64,000 bases of DNA, from positions 27,098,403-27,162,402 of the forward strand of contig JAOANR010000011.1 of NCBI GenBank assembly GCA_030278955.1, read 5' to 3'. The translations under genes were made by a program, and so were the position numbers. Below the pieces are notes generated by a model that saw only the letters and a list, made by a program, of their open reading frames with translations, searched no databases and was not told the DNA's origin. This DNA comes from Hygrophila difformis (taxonomy: Eukaryota; Streptophyta; Magnoliopsida; Lamiales; Acanthaceae). This document shows, piece after piece, positions 32,535-44,250 of this stretch; within the stretch, counting starts at the first letter, position 1, and each line of letters opens with the position of its first letter.

Positions 32535-32640
32535 CTCTACCCCTCTTAAGAATCAACTTCGTCCTCGAAGTTGCCTCTCGGGTATTACATTCTACCCTCC
32601 TTAAGAATTGACTTCGTCCTCGAAGTCGCATATCGGCTAA
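32535..32640 (-). promoter_or_regulatory. Purine tract with duplicated LTR-end junction
   Basis: On the minus strand AAGAGGGGTAGAG (32535-32547) borders the LTR. A second junction-like copy follows: CGGGTATTACA then a TCTACCCTCCTTAAG block at about 32579-32600, which matches the LTR end and purine tract of the other element (40603-40627). Hairpins AACTTCG/CGAAGTT and GACTTCG/CGAAGTC sit after each copy. Confidence 0.75.
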
Positions 32641-33111
32641 GGTTAGAGTAATTCCTGTAAATATTCAAACAAACATACATGATCTCTAAGCATATTAAAG
32701 GTACTATGTTCACAACCAAGAATAATTCAAACGTTGATGACCTAAGTGAGCAACTAAGTCATGAATGAAATGTCTAAGTTATACACATAAACATATGCTT
32801 AGCTAAGTAAAAGTCTAGGTTCGGAAGCTCGAAGCAAGCAAGTAAGATAATGCGCAATCCAATCAAGTAAATGAATGCACATGTATATGCATATGACCCA
32901 TCCCCCAATTTTAAAAAAATTTAATGAATGATTTCAAAAATATTTTTATGCAAGACAGAGTTTCCATGAATTTCTTTACTAAGTATAATAAAAATATTCT
33001 TATTGTGAGTTTAAAAATTATAATAACTTTATAGACTAAAAAATTTAATACTTAGCTTTTATAGAAAATATTTATATACTCTTAAAAATATTGGTCCGAA
33101 AGAATCGAACC

Positions 33112-33123
33112 GCTCTGATACCA
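33112..33123 (-). promoter_or_regulatory. Primer-binding site for initiator tRNA-Met
   Basis: GCTCTGATACCA on + is the 3' end of tRNA-iMet; it lies 3 nt from the LTR. Similarity to the tRNA extends further out (AATCGAACC). Confidence 0.9.
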
Positions 33124-33126
33124 CTC

Positions 33127-35083
33127 TGCAACACCCCGGTTTTCAAACCAAACACAAGCCCGGGATGCTACCGCCACATCTTCCAACTAAGCTCGCCCTT
33201 GGCTAACTTAATTGGAAAATGTTAAGGCTCAAGTCGTACCAAACTTTAAAATTTAATTTAAAATACTTTATAAAGGAAATTTAATAAATTAACTATCCAA
33301 CATTTAAAAACTTAGATTCAAGTGCGGAAGCATAGATAGTAAAATGGCCTACAAGACCAACAAGATAGTCTAATATTATAAAGTACGAAAGTAAATGCAG
33401 ATGTTGCTTCAAAATCTTTCCCAATCCCCAATGACGTGCTTGAATGCTTTTATGACTATTCCTGTACCTCTGTACAAAAAAAAGAGTAAGCAACACGTCA
33501 GTATAAGAATACTGAGTAAGACAACCCATCCCATATCAAGTTATGGGATTTTAAAAAGGGATTGACGCATATAATAATTTTAATAATTTTTTTTTTCACC
33601 AATAATGCTTGATAAAAATTCTAATAGCAATTTTGATAAAAACTCAAGTTCTAGCTTTAAAACCAAGATTTACCAAGTTATCACCATTGTGCCTAGAACA
33701 CGAGGACACCAAGAACAACAAGACTAGCGGTTGCAATTCGCAACAAAAATAAAAAGCATGCAGCGGACTCTATATCGACACGCACCCGGGGCCCATAAGT
33801 AAAGCGCGCAGGCAATACTTAGGGATATAGACTCATACATACAACTAGCGGGCTGTTTTGGCATACGAGAGGGGGCGGCCCAGCGGGCTCCACCGAGTGC
33901 ACATACCCTCAAGAAACAAGCGTGGGCATACCATCCGAATCCAATGCACAGTGGGTTTCAAAATTTCATTTGACAAGTATCGTACTTTCAAGAATTGATT
34001 TTTATCACTATAACTACATAAAAATTTAATCTTTAACAAGGGGATGCATAAAACATTTGTTCTTTTATCACAAAGATGCAATATCAAGTGTAACACAAGA
34101 GTATGGTGGTTAAAAGTTTATAACATCAACTAGCAATTTAAAATTTCACACAACAGCAGCGCCGCCTCAGAGATATGCAAACTGAGAACGATTGGCTTGG
34201 CCAAAAATTACGAAATTTTTACAGTGAGTAGGGAAGACATAAATGAACATTTTTCGTGAAGAAACTTAAGGCCAATTCGTTCTAGATGTATGAGAAAAAG
34301 ATGGATTTTTACAGACCACAAAATCTGTCGCGGATTTCAACAACACAGTCACGTTTTTAAATTTTCTGGTATTAATCCGTAAGTCCAAAAATTCTGAAAT
34401 TTAACATATAGATTCCTAACACATAGATAAACATTTTTCATGAAGAACACTTGGCCTAAATCACACCGGATCTATGAGAAAAATAAGGATTTTTGCAAGG
34501 GACCAAAACTGTCAGAAATGACGAATAAAACGTTTTGACGTCTACGACTTACTCAACAACAAGATTTCGACCCAAAGCACGATATAAGGTGTGTTGGCTT
34601 ACCTTAAAACATATTTCAAGTGAAAGATAGAAACTTGATGGCTTTAGAATGGTAGAAAGGCCTCCAGAAATCATCCAATGTTCTACAAAATTTTCAAGGC
34701 TCTTAATTTTGCTGTAAATCGGTAATAGGGTGTTCGAAGGTGATTGATGGTGGTATTTATAGGGATATGGACGAAAATTGGCTGAAAAATCTTCCAAGAT
34801 CACTTCCAAATATTTTTGTAACTTCCTTGGATCGAATTCGAGTGAATTTGGAGTGATTTGAGGAAGATTCCAATATATACCGATTTCTAGGATTTGTTCT
34901 TTATTTGGTTAGATTTGTGCCAAATAAATCTTCTATTTTTTTAAATATATATCTAATACGTAATTATGTTGAGATTTTATCTATGGAAATCTTATACTTC
35001 ATATTTAAGGAGATTCATTTCTTATTTATAAAAACTCGTTTAAAATAAAGGTAGACTTGTTGAATAAATTTTTGGTTGTTACA
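33127..35083 (-). repeat. LTR of LARD-like element (5' in sense)
   Basis: 1,957 bp, about six differences from its partner. Confidence 0.93.
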
Positions 35084-35088
35084 AAGTC

Positions 35089-35551
35089 TAATCTAATTAA
35101 ATGTAAAAAAAAAAATCCACTTTAAAATAGCAGTTGAATCAATTTAAGTGGTGTCCCGTGCCAATGCTAGTTTATACGTAGATCCGCACCCTACGCACAC
35201 TATATATTTTTTTCAAGGATTTATAAATTAATTAATTTAAGTTAATCATTTCTTCTTATTTTATTTATTAATTTATTTATTTATTATTGCATTGCATCTT
35301 CTTCTACTATTTTGAAATTATCTCGTCCACTTTTTCTATGACAAAAAATACTTCATTTTCTCTTACAACATACAAGTATCCCTTAATAATTCATTTTTTA
35401 TCATTATTGTTATTTTTTTTATTAGTTTAAACTTCTGTTTAATTTAAAACGTAGAATTCATAAATTAATCGGATATATATAGTTTCAAATTCGAGTTAGC
35501 TCGTTTTTTTCTTTATCAAACCCAATTGCCCATTGACTTCATCGGTCCTTT
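35089..35551. other. AT-rich spacer, no gene seen
   Basis: No feature was recognised. Confidence 0.5.
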
Positions 35552-35560
35552 TGAATTAAT

Positions 35561-36963
35561 GAGATAAATATTTTTTTAGGCCATCAATAGGCAGGTAATT
35601 CACTTTTGGGCCACGAAAGATTGAATTATGAAATTGAGCCACCAACAGGTATTCGGGCCGAATTTAAAGCCAATTTGACCAATACCACACAAAATCGGGC
35701 CGCGTGAAACCCAATCACCACATGATGGCTTAAAAGCGGAAATTGTCTCCTTTTGGTGGCCTGTTTTAATTGTTTGGTAATTAAAATAATTATTTTTTCA
35801 TCATTCCATTATTTATGCCTCACTTTCCTTTTTCTGTCTATTTCAACATTTTTGTCTCATTCTCATTATAGTAAATACTCCCACCGTCCCAGTTTAATTC
35901 TCTTGTTTGACTTTTTGTCACTGTTAATTATTTAACTTTGACTTAATGTTATTAAAAGTATATATATTAGAAAGAAATAGTCGAGTTGGGTCTTGTTAGA
36001 ATCTTAAACTCATGTAGTTTTAGAATATATATTTTATATAATTCTTTTTTTTTACAGATTTTGAGATATTAACGATTGAAAATATGCATTGGATGTGTGC
36101 ACAAATCAAACAAGATATGTTAAGTGTGACGGAAGAAGTAATGAAATATTAATCACCAAACCGACCTTAAGAAGTAATGAAATATTAAACTGTATAGGTT
36201 GTTTTGCAACAACAAAAAAAAATCACCAAACCTACTGATCACATCAATAATTAAAATTTCAAACTGACGACAATTAATAAATTCCAACACACGACCATAC
36301 ATCACACATAACTAAATTAATTAAAAATTCAAATTTATTATATAATTATATCACATAAATTTCTAGTTTACTCCTACAATAAATACTAATATACACTACA
36401 TTAAATATGCTCTATCCCCACATAAAATACCGTGGTCAAAATACCATGATGTGAAATAAACATTCATTAAAATAAATAATAAATAAAAGTAAAACAAATA
36501 TATATTATAAAAAGATAAAAAAAATAAAAAATAATAAGTAGAATTAATTGTATTAATAATAACATCAAGAATTAATTAAAGTATCTAACCTAAAATAAAA
36601 AATAAATAATTAAATCTAAAAAATAAATTAAATTTTGACGGACAAAAAATATTGTGACGGACAATAAAAATGAGAGACATAAATAAATAGTTGGATGAAG
36701 TATTATTTAATTTAATTTAAAAAATAGAAAATAAAATAAAAAACCTAAAATAGGCCATCAAAAGGTAAACATTGCAACTTTTAGGCCAGCGCGTGAGAGT
36801 GTGTGGGGAGTGGAGCACACACGGCCCGTTGAGACGTTGACTTGGTCAATTTGGCCTAAAAAACCAGCCCGAATGCCTGTTGGTTGCTCAATTTTATAAT
36901 TCAATCTTTCGTGGCCCAAAAGTAAATTACCTGGCTATTGATGGCCTAAAAAAATATTTATCT
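35561..36963. mobile_element. Mutator-like non-autonomous element with ~95-bp TIRs
   Basis: Begins GAGATAAATATTTTTTTAGG and ends with its reverse complement. The inverted similarity runs about 95 bp (through CTTTTGGGCCACGAAAGATT). Flanks are TGAATTAAT (35552-35560) and TAAATTAAT (36964-36972), a 9-bp duplication with one mismatch, the Mutator size. The interior is non-coding and contains a Stowaway MITE. Confidence 0.8.
35878..36138. mobile_element. Decayed Stowaway MITE nested in the Mutator-like element
   Basis: Starts CTCCCACCGTCCCAG, ends GTGTGACGGAAGAAG, with TA at 35876 and 36139. Interior is similar to the MITE at 2438 in reverse orientation of some blocks (GGGTCTTGTTAGAAT; TATGCATTGGATGTG). 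Confidence 0.8.
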
Positions 36964-37294
36964 CTAAATTAATATATTGCATATATTATTATATTATATT
37001 ATATTACATATTATATTACTAATTAATGAATATTGATGTACTTTGTGTACGTAGTAGTACAAGTAATGAAAGTTGTGTCACGCAAAAGTAAGGATTTGGT
37101 TAGGGTGCTGAGACACATGTCTCTTGATGTATTGTGGCAGATCCAAGCCATTGATGAAATATTGAAATCAATGACTAAGATTAGTACAAAAGGTACTATT
37201 ATAATTTCAATAAGATCCAAATAATCTCTATTCATTTTTTTTAATTCTCATGCTCACACTTCTCTCTCCCTCATAATCTATTTTTTTCTTTTTG

Positions 37295-37853
37295 GAATTT
37301 CTAAAATTTGATAGGAAATTTAGATTACTTGTATCGAGTAGGTAAATTTTAATATAAAGAACGTCAAAATCCGAGTTCGTTTGAGAAAGTTAGAGTCATT
37401 TGAAGTTAATTGCGATTTTAAAAAACGTAGCATTTACATTTCAGCGACGGTGGCTTTGCAATTCAGCGACGAGAGCTTTACAATTCAGCGACATAGAGCA
37501 TATATTTCAGTGACATAGCCTATACAACATAGTTTTTATGACAAACTTCAAATGGCTATAACCTTTTCAAATGAGCTCGGATTTGAACGTTCTTTATATG
37601 AAAATCTATCTACTCAAGGAATTTAAATATCCTACCAAAATTTAGAAAGTCTAACCAGGTAAATATCATATTTTTAAAATAACGAGAATAAGATATCATT
37701 TCCTTTGAAAATCTGGTATTTATCAATTTGTAATTTCAAAAATTTGATGGAAATTTAAATTCCTTGCATTGAGTAGATAGATTTTCATATAAAGAATGTG
37801 AAAATCCGAGTTTATTTGAGAAAGTTAGAGCCATTTAATTTGAAGTTCATTGC
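37295..37853. repeat. Tandem foldback monomers (first and start of second)
   Basis: Monomer of ~440-470 bp: left arm about 37312-37407 (AGAACGTCAAAATCCGAG, AGAAAGTTAGAG), a minisatellite of TTCAGCGACGG-type units (37438-37525), and an inverted right arm about 37543-37640 (CTCGGATTTGAACGTTCTTT). A second monomer starts near 37726 and is cut at 37853 by the LTR element. Confidence 0.8.
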
Positions 37854-40613
37854 TGTAACACCCCGGTTTTTGGTCACCCAGGTCGGGGTGTCACCGCCAC
37901 ATCTCTCTAGCAAGACACGGTTTCTCCGAGCTCACTAAAGAGATGCAAGGCTATGATTTTTTTCAGAATTTAAAATATTCAAACAGCCCATTCATATATA
38001 ATTTAAAAATAATACATCAAAGTTGCAGCGGAAAATAATAATTACATATGTATAATGCAGCGGAAATTAATAATAGGGCCAACATGGCCAAGGCACGGGT
38101 TAAACAGGCCCGTTCATGCAATTTCTAGTCTAACGTAACATTTACAAATAAAGCATTTCCCCAAAATTCCCATGAATGCATATGATGATGCATATTCTTC
38201 AGCTCTGAAATAAACAGGGGAAAAAAAATGGTTTGGTCAGCACTACGTGCTGAGTAAGTTACCACAAACATGATTGTGAGGTTTCAAAGCCTTTAATTAA
38301 ATTTAAAAACATGTGCATAATATCCATGATTTAATTTATCCAACTAATAATAATTTAATTGCGTATTTTAAAAGACAAGGGTTTCCATAAGATCATAATT
38401 CAACAACATGATAAAATAATCGCAAGACATAATTTAAAGGCATAATTTAAATAAGGAAACTATTTAAGTATTTCAGGATTTCACTATCCCTCTTTTATTC
38501 GATATAATCTAGCATAATTTATTCTTGGGGAATCGAACCCGCAAGAAAACAAACAATCGCCCTTGGGGAATCGAACCCGCAAGAACTCACATACATCCTA
38601 GGGAATCGAACCCGTAGGAATCAACACGTATTCTGGGGAATCGAACCCGCAGAAAGACACACCCTGGGGAATCGAACCCGCAAGGTTTGACACGGACATC
38701 CTGGGGAATCGAACCCGCAGGAGAACATACAATCGCCCTTGGGGAATCGAACCCGCAAGAACTCAAACACACCCTGGGGAATCGAACCCGCAAGGTTTGA
38801 CACGGACATCCTGGGGAATCGAACCCGCAGGTCAAACAAGTTTCGCAAATTTCACGAGTTTCATCAAGAGTTCAAGATTTGACTCGGTCAACCACAGTTT
38901 AATCTAAAATGCGTCTAAAATCAGATTTAATTTCAAAAATCCCGAAATTTCGCGTCTGACTCCAAAACGTCAAGATCTACAACTTTCGTGTTTTAACTTT
39001 TTCAATCCGAGATACCTAAATAGGTCAAAAACACTAATTTTCACAGAAGTATAAATCTGTCCGAATTTCCTAGGTCACAGTTTAGAGATTTCGAATTCTA
39101 CCATAGCAAATCAACTCCAAAATTAACGAAATTTGACAGAGATCATCTTAAGACATATATCTACAAGTTTCATGTTCAGAAAAAGATCTAATTCATCCTA
39201 TTTCTATTGTCAAAAACGCCAAAAAGTTCGGGCCAAGAATCTGTCAAGATTTCAAGATCCACATCCTAGCAGTTCGGTTTCGGGTGGATTTCATATATCA
39301 AGTCATCACGAAAAATTCTGAAAATTTACGGAGGTGTTCTTAACGCATAGATCTACAACTCTTATGTTCAACGCTAAGCCTAGATCGGTCTAGATCCAAG
39401 GTAGAAATCACCAACAAGTTCGAACTAAAGTTCTGTCACCGTTTCAAGATCTAAACTCAAGGCAGGTCTGTTTGTGGTCATTTTCAGATATCAAAACACG
39501 ATAAAAAATTATGAAAATTTTACAGTACATAGATCTATGTCTTAGGAACGTTTTTCATGTTTTAAGTTTTTCCGTTTGAAGTCGTTTTAAGGTTCGGAAA
39601 AATTAGACAAAACTGTTGCGCCGTTAAAAATCACATATGGACAGATTTACGAAAGATTTGCTCAAGTTTCTAGATTTGAATATTTTTACTACTCCCAAAA
39701 CCGTGTAAGCATTAACTTACTGATTTACGGATGTCTCGGCTCGATGATTCGGAGGCGTGGCTTCCACGTTCTTCGTTCTCCCTCCGAGATCCTTCGTTTT
39801 TCCTCAACGCGTCCGGATCGGGGTTTAGAATAGGAAAGAGATTTAATTAGGATTCATTTTCGAATCTTGAATGGAAAAGAATGGACAAGAATGGTTCGAA
39901 TCTTACCCCGATGATCGAAGACTCCTAATTTTCGTCCAAGTCAGTCCCTTGATTCGGTTTTGTGCCTCCGACGACTCCGGAATTAGGGTTTTGTGTGTAG
40001 AGAGATTTCGTAGGGTTTTGTAAAGATGTTCGGGGCTCCCAAGGGGGTTTATTTATAGATATTTAAGACCTAGGGCGTCCAAGATCTGACACCAAGCGTC
40101 TTGAGTCGAGATATGTTCAACCGAAAGTCGAAAAATCCGCGTTCGGGCGAGAAAATCGCGGAACGGCCGCAACTGCCAAGTGGCGCGCTCTTGGCGCGGT
40201 GAACCCCTAAAGACCGCGCGGCGACCGCGCCGTCCTGGCCTGGACTTCGGTCTGGGCCGGGTCGTGCGATCCGTCGGGCGTTTCCTTCTCTCTTTCGGAC
40301 TTCTATCCCTCTATGTTCCCGGATTCGGATTTCCGGGGTATTTTCGGGCTCCGATTTCCTATCTTAATTTTATTCGGACCTAAATTTATGTTTGGACTCG
40401 AGTTATTGAGTCCATCGATGTTGGGTTTCCGTGCAACCATTTATTCGATTAAATTGTCTTCGGCTTCCCGGGTTCTCGAAATCTTGATTCCTTTTTAATT
40501 CAAATTCCATTTCTCATCTCTTAGGATTCTTTATCTATTTATCATGATTGTTTATTTATTATTTTTATTTGTTTATTTATTTATTTTATGTTGTAAAATT
40601 CTCGGGTATTACA
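37854..40613 (-). repeat. LTR of second LARD-like element (3' in sense)
   Basis: 2,760 bp with the B-box array at 38525-38835. Confidence 0.93.
38525..38835 (-). repeat. Nine tandem Pol III B-box/T-arm-like repeats
   Basis: On the minus (sense) strand each unit contains GGTTCGATTCC, a perfect B-box (consensus GGTTCGANNCC, the TFIIIC site within tRNA T-arms). The + strand 11-mers start at 38529, 38567, 38602, 38637, 38668, 38705, 38743, 38778 and 38815; spacing is 31-38 nt. Flanks form stems around the loop (CTTGGGG...CCCGCAAG, CCTGGGG...CCCGCAGG, CCTAGGG...CCCGTAGG). No A-box or complete tRNA was seen. Confidence 0.85.
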
Positions 40614-40627
40614 GTCTACCCTCCTTA
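40614..40627 (-). promoter_or_regulatory. Purine tract of second LARD-like element
   Basis: Minus strand TTAAGGAGGGTAGAC beside the LTR, followed on + by hairpin AACTTCGTCCTCGAAGTT (40631-40648). Confidence 0.8.
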
Positions 40628-40648
40628 AGAATCAACTTCGTCCTCGAA

Positions 40649-41478
40649 GTTGTGTTTCGGCTTTTCTCGTGCTAAAGTCTTTTGTTTGTTTTATTATTTT
40701 GTGACTGAACTTAGAATTAAAACTTCTAAGCTGCCTACGTACCCGGTGAAGGGATCAAGCCATAACGTAGTTCAAAACAATTTGAGTTTGTTTATTATTT
40801 TTTTATTCAGGATACATCTTATTGAGTCGAACTCCAAAATAAATTATTACGGGGTATCACATCCTCTCCCCCTTAGGACTTCAGTTATGTCCCCATAACT
40901 GCCTATTCATTATTCTCAAGAAGGTTCGGGTCAAGGTTTAAATGAGCCGTGCGTTTGAAATGGATTTGTTGTTTGGGAATCCAACAAAATTTTTGGAATA
41001 GAGAGTGTTTTAATAAAGACTTGATTTTTGTTGTTTCAAATAAGGAAATTTTCTAATTCGTACAAGGATAGGAATGACTAAGGCCGAGGATTGTTATGCT
41101 TAGGCGTGCGCTTAGATGAACGCGATCTAGAACTAAGGCAGGATCAGTATCTAGTTATTGTTTCTAGTTCGATGTCATGCCTCAAGATTATATAGGTGTA
41201 ACAAGAGATCTAAGTTAATTTCGTCAAGATTCTAAGTTCAAATTCGCAAAGATTCTAAGTTCATAGGAGAGATGCAATATGCAAATGCAAATAATATTTC
41301 CCCCCCAATAATAATTTAATGCACCACATATATATATATATATATATTTTTCCCATGGGTTTAAAAATAAAAATTTCTCCATGGAAATAATACTTTAAAA
41401 TTTAAAATAATAGTCAAAATATTAATAGTAGTTTAAAAATAATAATGGTTTTAAAAATAATAGTTTAAAAGTAGCCGG
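40649..41478 (-). other. Non-coding interior of second LARD-like element
   Basis: No gag or pol remnant seen. An (AT)n run lies at 41331-41348. Confidence 0.7.
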
Positions 41479-41490
41479 GCTCTGATACCA
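41479..41490 (-). promoter_or_regulatory. Primer-binding site for initiator tRNA-Met
   Basis: GCTCTGATACCA on +, 3 nt from the LTR at 41494. Confidence 0.9.
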
Positions 41491-41493
41491 ACT

Positions 41494-44250
41494 TGTAACA
41501 CCCCGGTTTTTGGTCACCCAGGTCGGGGTGTCACCGCCACACCTCTCTAGCAAGACACGGTTTCTCCGAGCTCACTAAAGAGATGCAAGACTATGGTTTT
41601 TTCAGAATTTAAAATATTCAAACAGCCCATTCATATATAATTTAAAAATAATACATCAAAGTTGCAGCGGAAAATAATAATTACATATGTATAATGCAGC
41701 GGAAATTAATAATAGGGCCAACATGGCCAAGGCAAGGGTTAAACAGGCCCGTTCATGCAATTTCTAGTCTAACGTAACATTTACAAATAAAGCATTTCCC
41801 CAAAATTCCCATGAATGCATATGATGATGCATATTCTTCAGCTCTGAAATAAACAGGGGAAAAAAATGGTTTGGTCAGCACTATGTGCTGAGTAAGTTAC
41901 CACAAACATGATTGTGAGGTTTCAAAGCCTTTAATTAAATTTAAAAACATGTGCATAATATCCATGATTTAATTTATCCAACTAATAATAATTTAATTGC
42001 GTATTTTAAAAGACAAGGGTTTCCATAAGATCATAATTCAACAACATGATAAAATAATCGCAAGACATAATTTAAAGGCATAATTTAAATAAGGAAACTA
42101 TTTAAGTATTTCAGGATTTCACTATCCCTCTTTTATTCGATATAATCTAGCATAATTTATTCTTGGGGAATCGAACCCGCAAGAAAACAAACAATCGCCC
42201 TTGGGGAATCGAACCCGCAAGAACTCACATACATCCTAGGGAATCGAACCTGTAGGAATCAACACGTATTCTGGGGAATCGAACCCGCAGAAAGACACAC
42301 CCTGGGGAATCGAACCCGCAAGGTTTGACACGGACATCCTGGGGAATCGAACCCGCAGGAGAACATACAATCGCCCTTAGGGAATCGAACCCGCAAGAAC
42401 TCAAACACACCCTGGGGAATCGAACCCGCAAGGTTTGACACGGACATCCTGGGGAATCGAACCCGCAGGTCAAACAAGTTTCGCAAATTTCACGAGTTTC
42501 ATCAAGAGTTCAAGATTTGACTCGGTCAACCACAGTTTAATCTAAAATGCGTCTAAAATCAGATTTAATTTCAAAAATCCCGAAATTTCGCGTCTGACTC
42601 CAAAACGTCAAGATCTACAACTTTCGTGTTTTAACTTTTTCAATCCGAGATATCTAAATAGGTCAAAAACACTAATTTTCACAGAAGTATAAATCTGTCC
42701 GAATTTCCTAGGTCACAGTTTAGAGATTTCGAATTCTACCATAGCAAATCAACTCCAAAATTAACGAAATTTGACAGAGATCATCTTAAGACATATATCT
42801 ACAAGTTTCATGTTCAGCAAAAGATCTAATTCATCCTATTTCTATAGTCAAAAACGCCAACAAATTCGGGCCAAGAATCTGTCAAGATTTCAAGATCCAC
42901 ATCCTAGCAGTTCGGTTTCGGTGGATTTCATATATCAAGTCATCACGAAAAATTCTGAAAATTTACGGAGGTGTTCTTAACGCATAGATCTACAACTCTT
43001 ATGTTCAACGCTAAGCCTAGATCGGTCTAGATCCAAGGTAGAAATCACCAACAAGTTCGAACTAAAGTTCTGTCACCGTTTCAAGATCTAAACTCAAGGC
43101 AGGTCTGTTTGTGGTCGTTTTCGGATATCAAAACACGATGAAAAATTATGAAAATGTTACAGTACATAGATCTATGTCTTAGGAACGTTTTTCGTGTTTT
43201 ACGTTTTTCCGTTTGAAGTCGTTTTAAGGTTCGGAAAAATTAGACAAAACTGTTGCGCCGTTAAAAATCACATATGGACAGATTTACGAAAGATTTGCTC
43301 AAGTTTCTAGATTTGAATATTTTTACTACTCCCAAAACCGTGCAAGCGTTAACTTACTGATTTACGGATGTCTCGGCTCGATGATTCGGAGGCGTGGCTT
43401 CCACGTTCTTCGTTCTCCCTCCGAGATCCTTCGTTTTTCCTCAACGCGTCCGGATCGGGGTTTAGAATAGGAAAGAGATTTAATTAGGATTCGTTTTCGA
43501 ATCTTGAATGGAAAAGAATGGACAAGAATGGTTCGAATCTTACCCCGATGATCGAAGACTCCTAATTTTCGTCCAAGTCAGTCCCTTGATTCGGTTTTGT
43601 GCCTCCGACGACTCCGGAATTAGGGTTTTGTGTGTAGAGAGATTTCGTAGGGTTTTGCAAAGATGTTCGGGGCTCCCAAGGGGGTTTATTTATAGATATT
43701 TAAGACCTAGGGCGTCCAAGATCTGACCCCAAGCGTCTTGAGTCGAGATATGTTCAACCGAAAGTCGAAAAATCCGCGTTCGTGCGAGAAAATCGCGGAA
43801 CGGCCGCAACTGCCAAGTGGCGCGCTCTTGGCGCGGTGAACCCCTAAAGACCGCGCGGCGACCGCGTCGTCCTGGCCTGGACTTCGGTCTGGGCCGGGTC
43901 GTGCGATCCGTCGGGCGTTTCCTTCTCTCTTTCGGACTTCTATCCCTCTATATTCCCGGATTCGGATTTCCGGGGTATCTTCGGGCTCCGATTTCCTATC
44001 TTAATTTTATTCGGACCTAAATTTATGTTTGGACTCGAGTTATTGAGTCCATCGATGTTGGGTTTCCGTGCAGCCATTTATTCGATTAAATTGTCTTCGG
44101 CTTCCCGGGTTCTCGAAATCTTGATTCCTTTTTAATTCAAATTCCATTTCTCATCTCTTAGGATTCTTTATCTATTTATCATGATTGTTTATTTATTATT
44201 TTTATTTGTTTATTTATTTATTTTATGTTGTAAAATTCTCGGGTATTACA
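41494..44250 (-). repeat. LTR of second LARD-like element (5' in sense)
   Basis: 2,757 bp, about 1% different from its partner. Confidence 0.93.
42163..42473 (-). repeat. Nine tandem Pol III B-box/T-arm-like repeats, second copy
   Basis: Same array as 38525-38835, first 11-mer at 42167 and last at 42453-42463. All nine GGAATCGAACC cores are intact although two units changed just outside the core (CCTGTAGG; CTTAGGG). Confidence 0.85.

Larger units (their letters stand above)
30578..35083 (-). mobile_element. Non-coding LTR retrotransposon (LARD-like), 4.5 kb
   Basis: Two 1,957-bp LTRs (TGCAACACC...GTTACA on +) flank a 592-bp interior without coding capacity. A 5-bp duplication AAGTC flanks it (30573-30577 and 35084-35088). 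The primer site (33112-33123) and purine tract (32535-32547) show it reads on the minus strand. Only about six differences separate the LTRs (about 0.3%), so it moved very recently, using proteins from another element. The AAGAATCAACTTCGTCCTCG block by the purine tract is shared with the element at 37854-44250 and is typical of Tekay/Del-type Ty3 elements, the likely helper lineage. Confidence 0.93.
37854..44250 (-). mobile_element. Non-coding LTR retrotransposon (LARD-like), 6.4 kb
   Basis: LTRs of 2,760 and 2,757 bp (TGTAACACC...TATTACA) flank an 880-bp interior with no coding region. ATTGC is duplicated at 37849-37853 and 44251-44255. The primer site is GCTCTGATACCA (41479-41490) and the purine tract (minus strand AAGGAGGGTAGAC) abuts 40614, so it reads on the minus strand. 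LTRs differ at about 30 positions (about 1%). Shared purine-tract block and tRNA primer place it near the element at 30578. Confidence 0.93.

Noticed and set aside
30744..34809. Four pairs of identical small ORFs (78, 62, 83 and 86 codons)
   Set aside because: They are identical because they lie in the two LTRs of one young element; no domain and no start context.
37023..37235. Overlapping 63- and 70-codon ORFs on opposite strands
   Set aside because: Short, antisense to each other, no domain; likely chance.
38525..38835. CRISPR-like array or tRNA gene cluster
   Set aside because: Spacers are repeats too and the host is a plant. No A-box, anticodon arm or acceptor stem is present, so these are not tRNA genes.
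38587..38848. ORFs with repeated GFDSPGC or RVRFPR, repeated at 42225-42486
   Set aside because: They are translations of the B-box tandem repeat inside an LTR.
40180..44020. Arg-rich ORF beginning MARSWRGEP in both LTRs
   Set aside because: GC-rich LTR sequence, duplicated only because LTRs are; no known protein.
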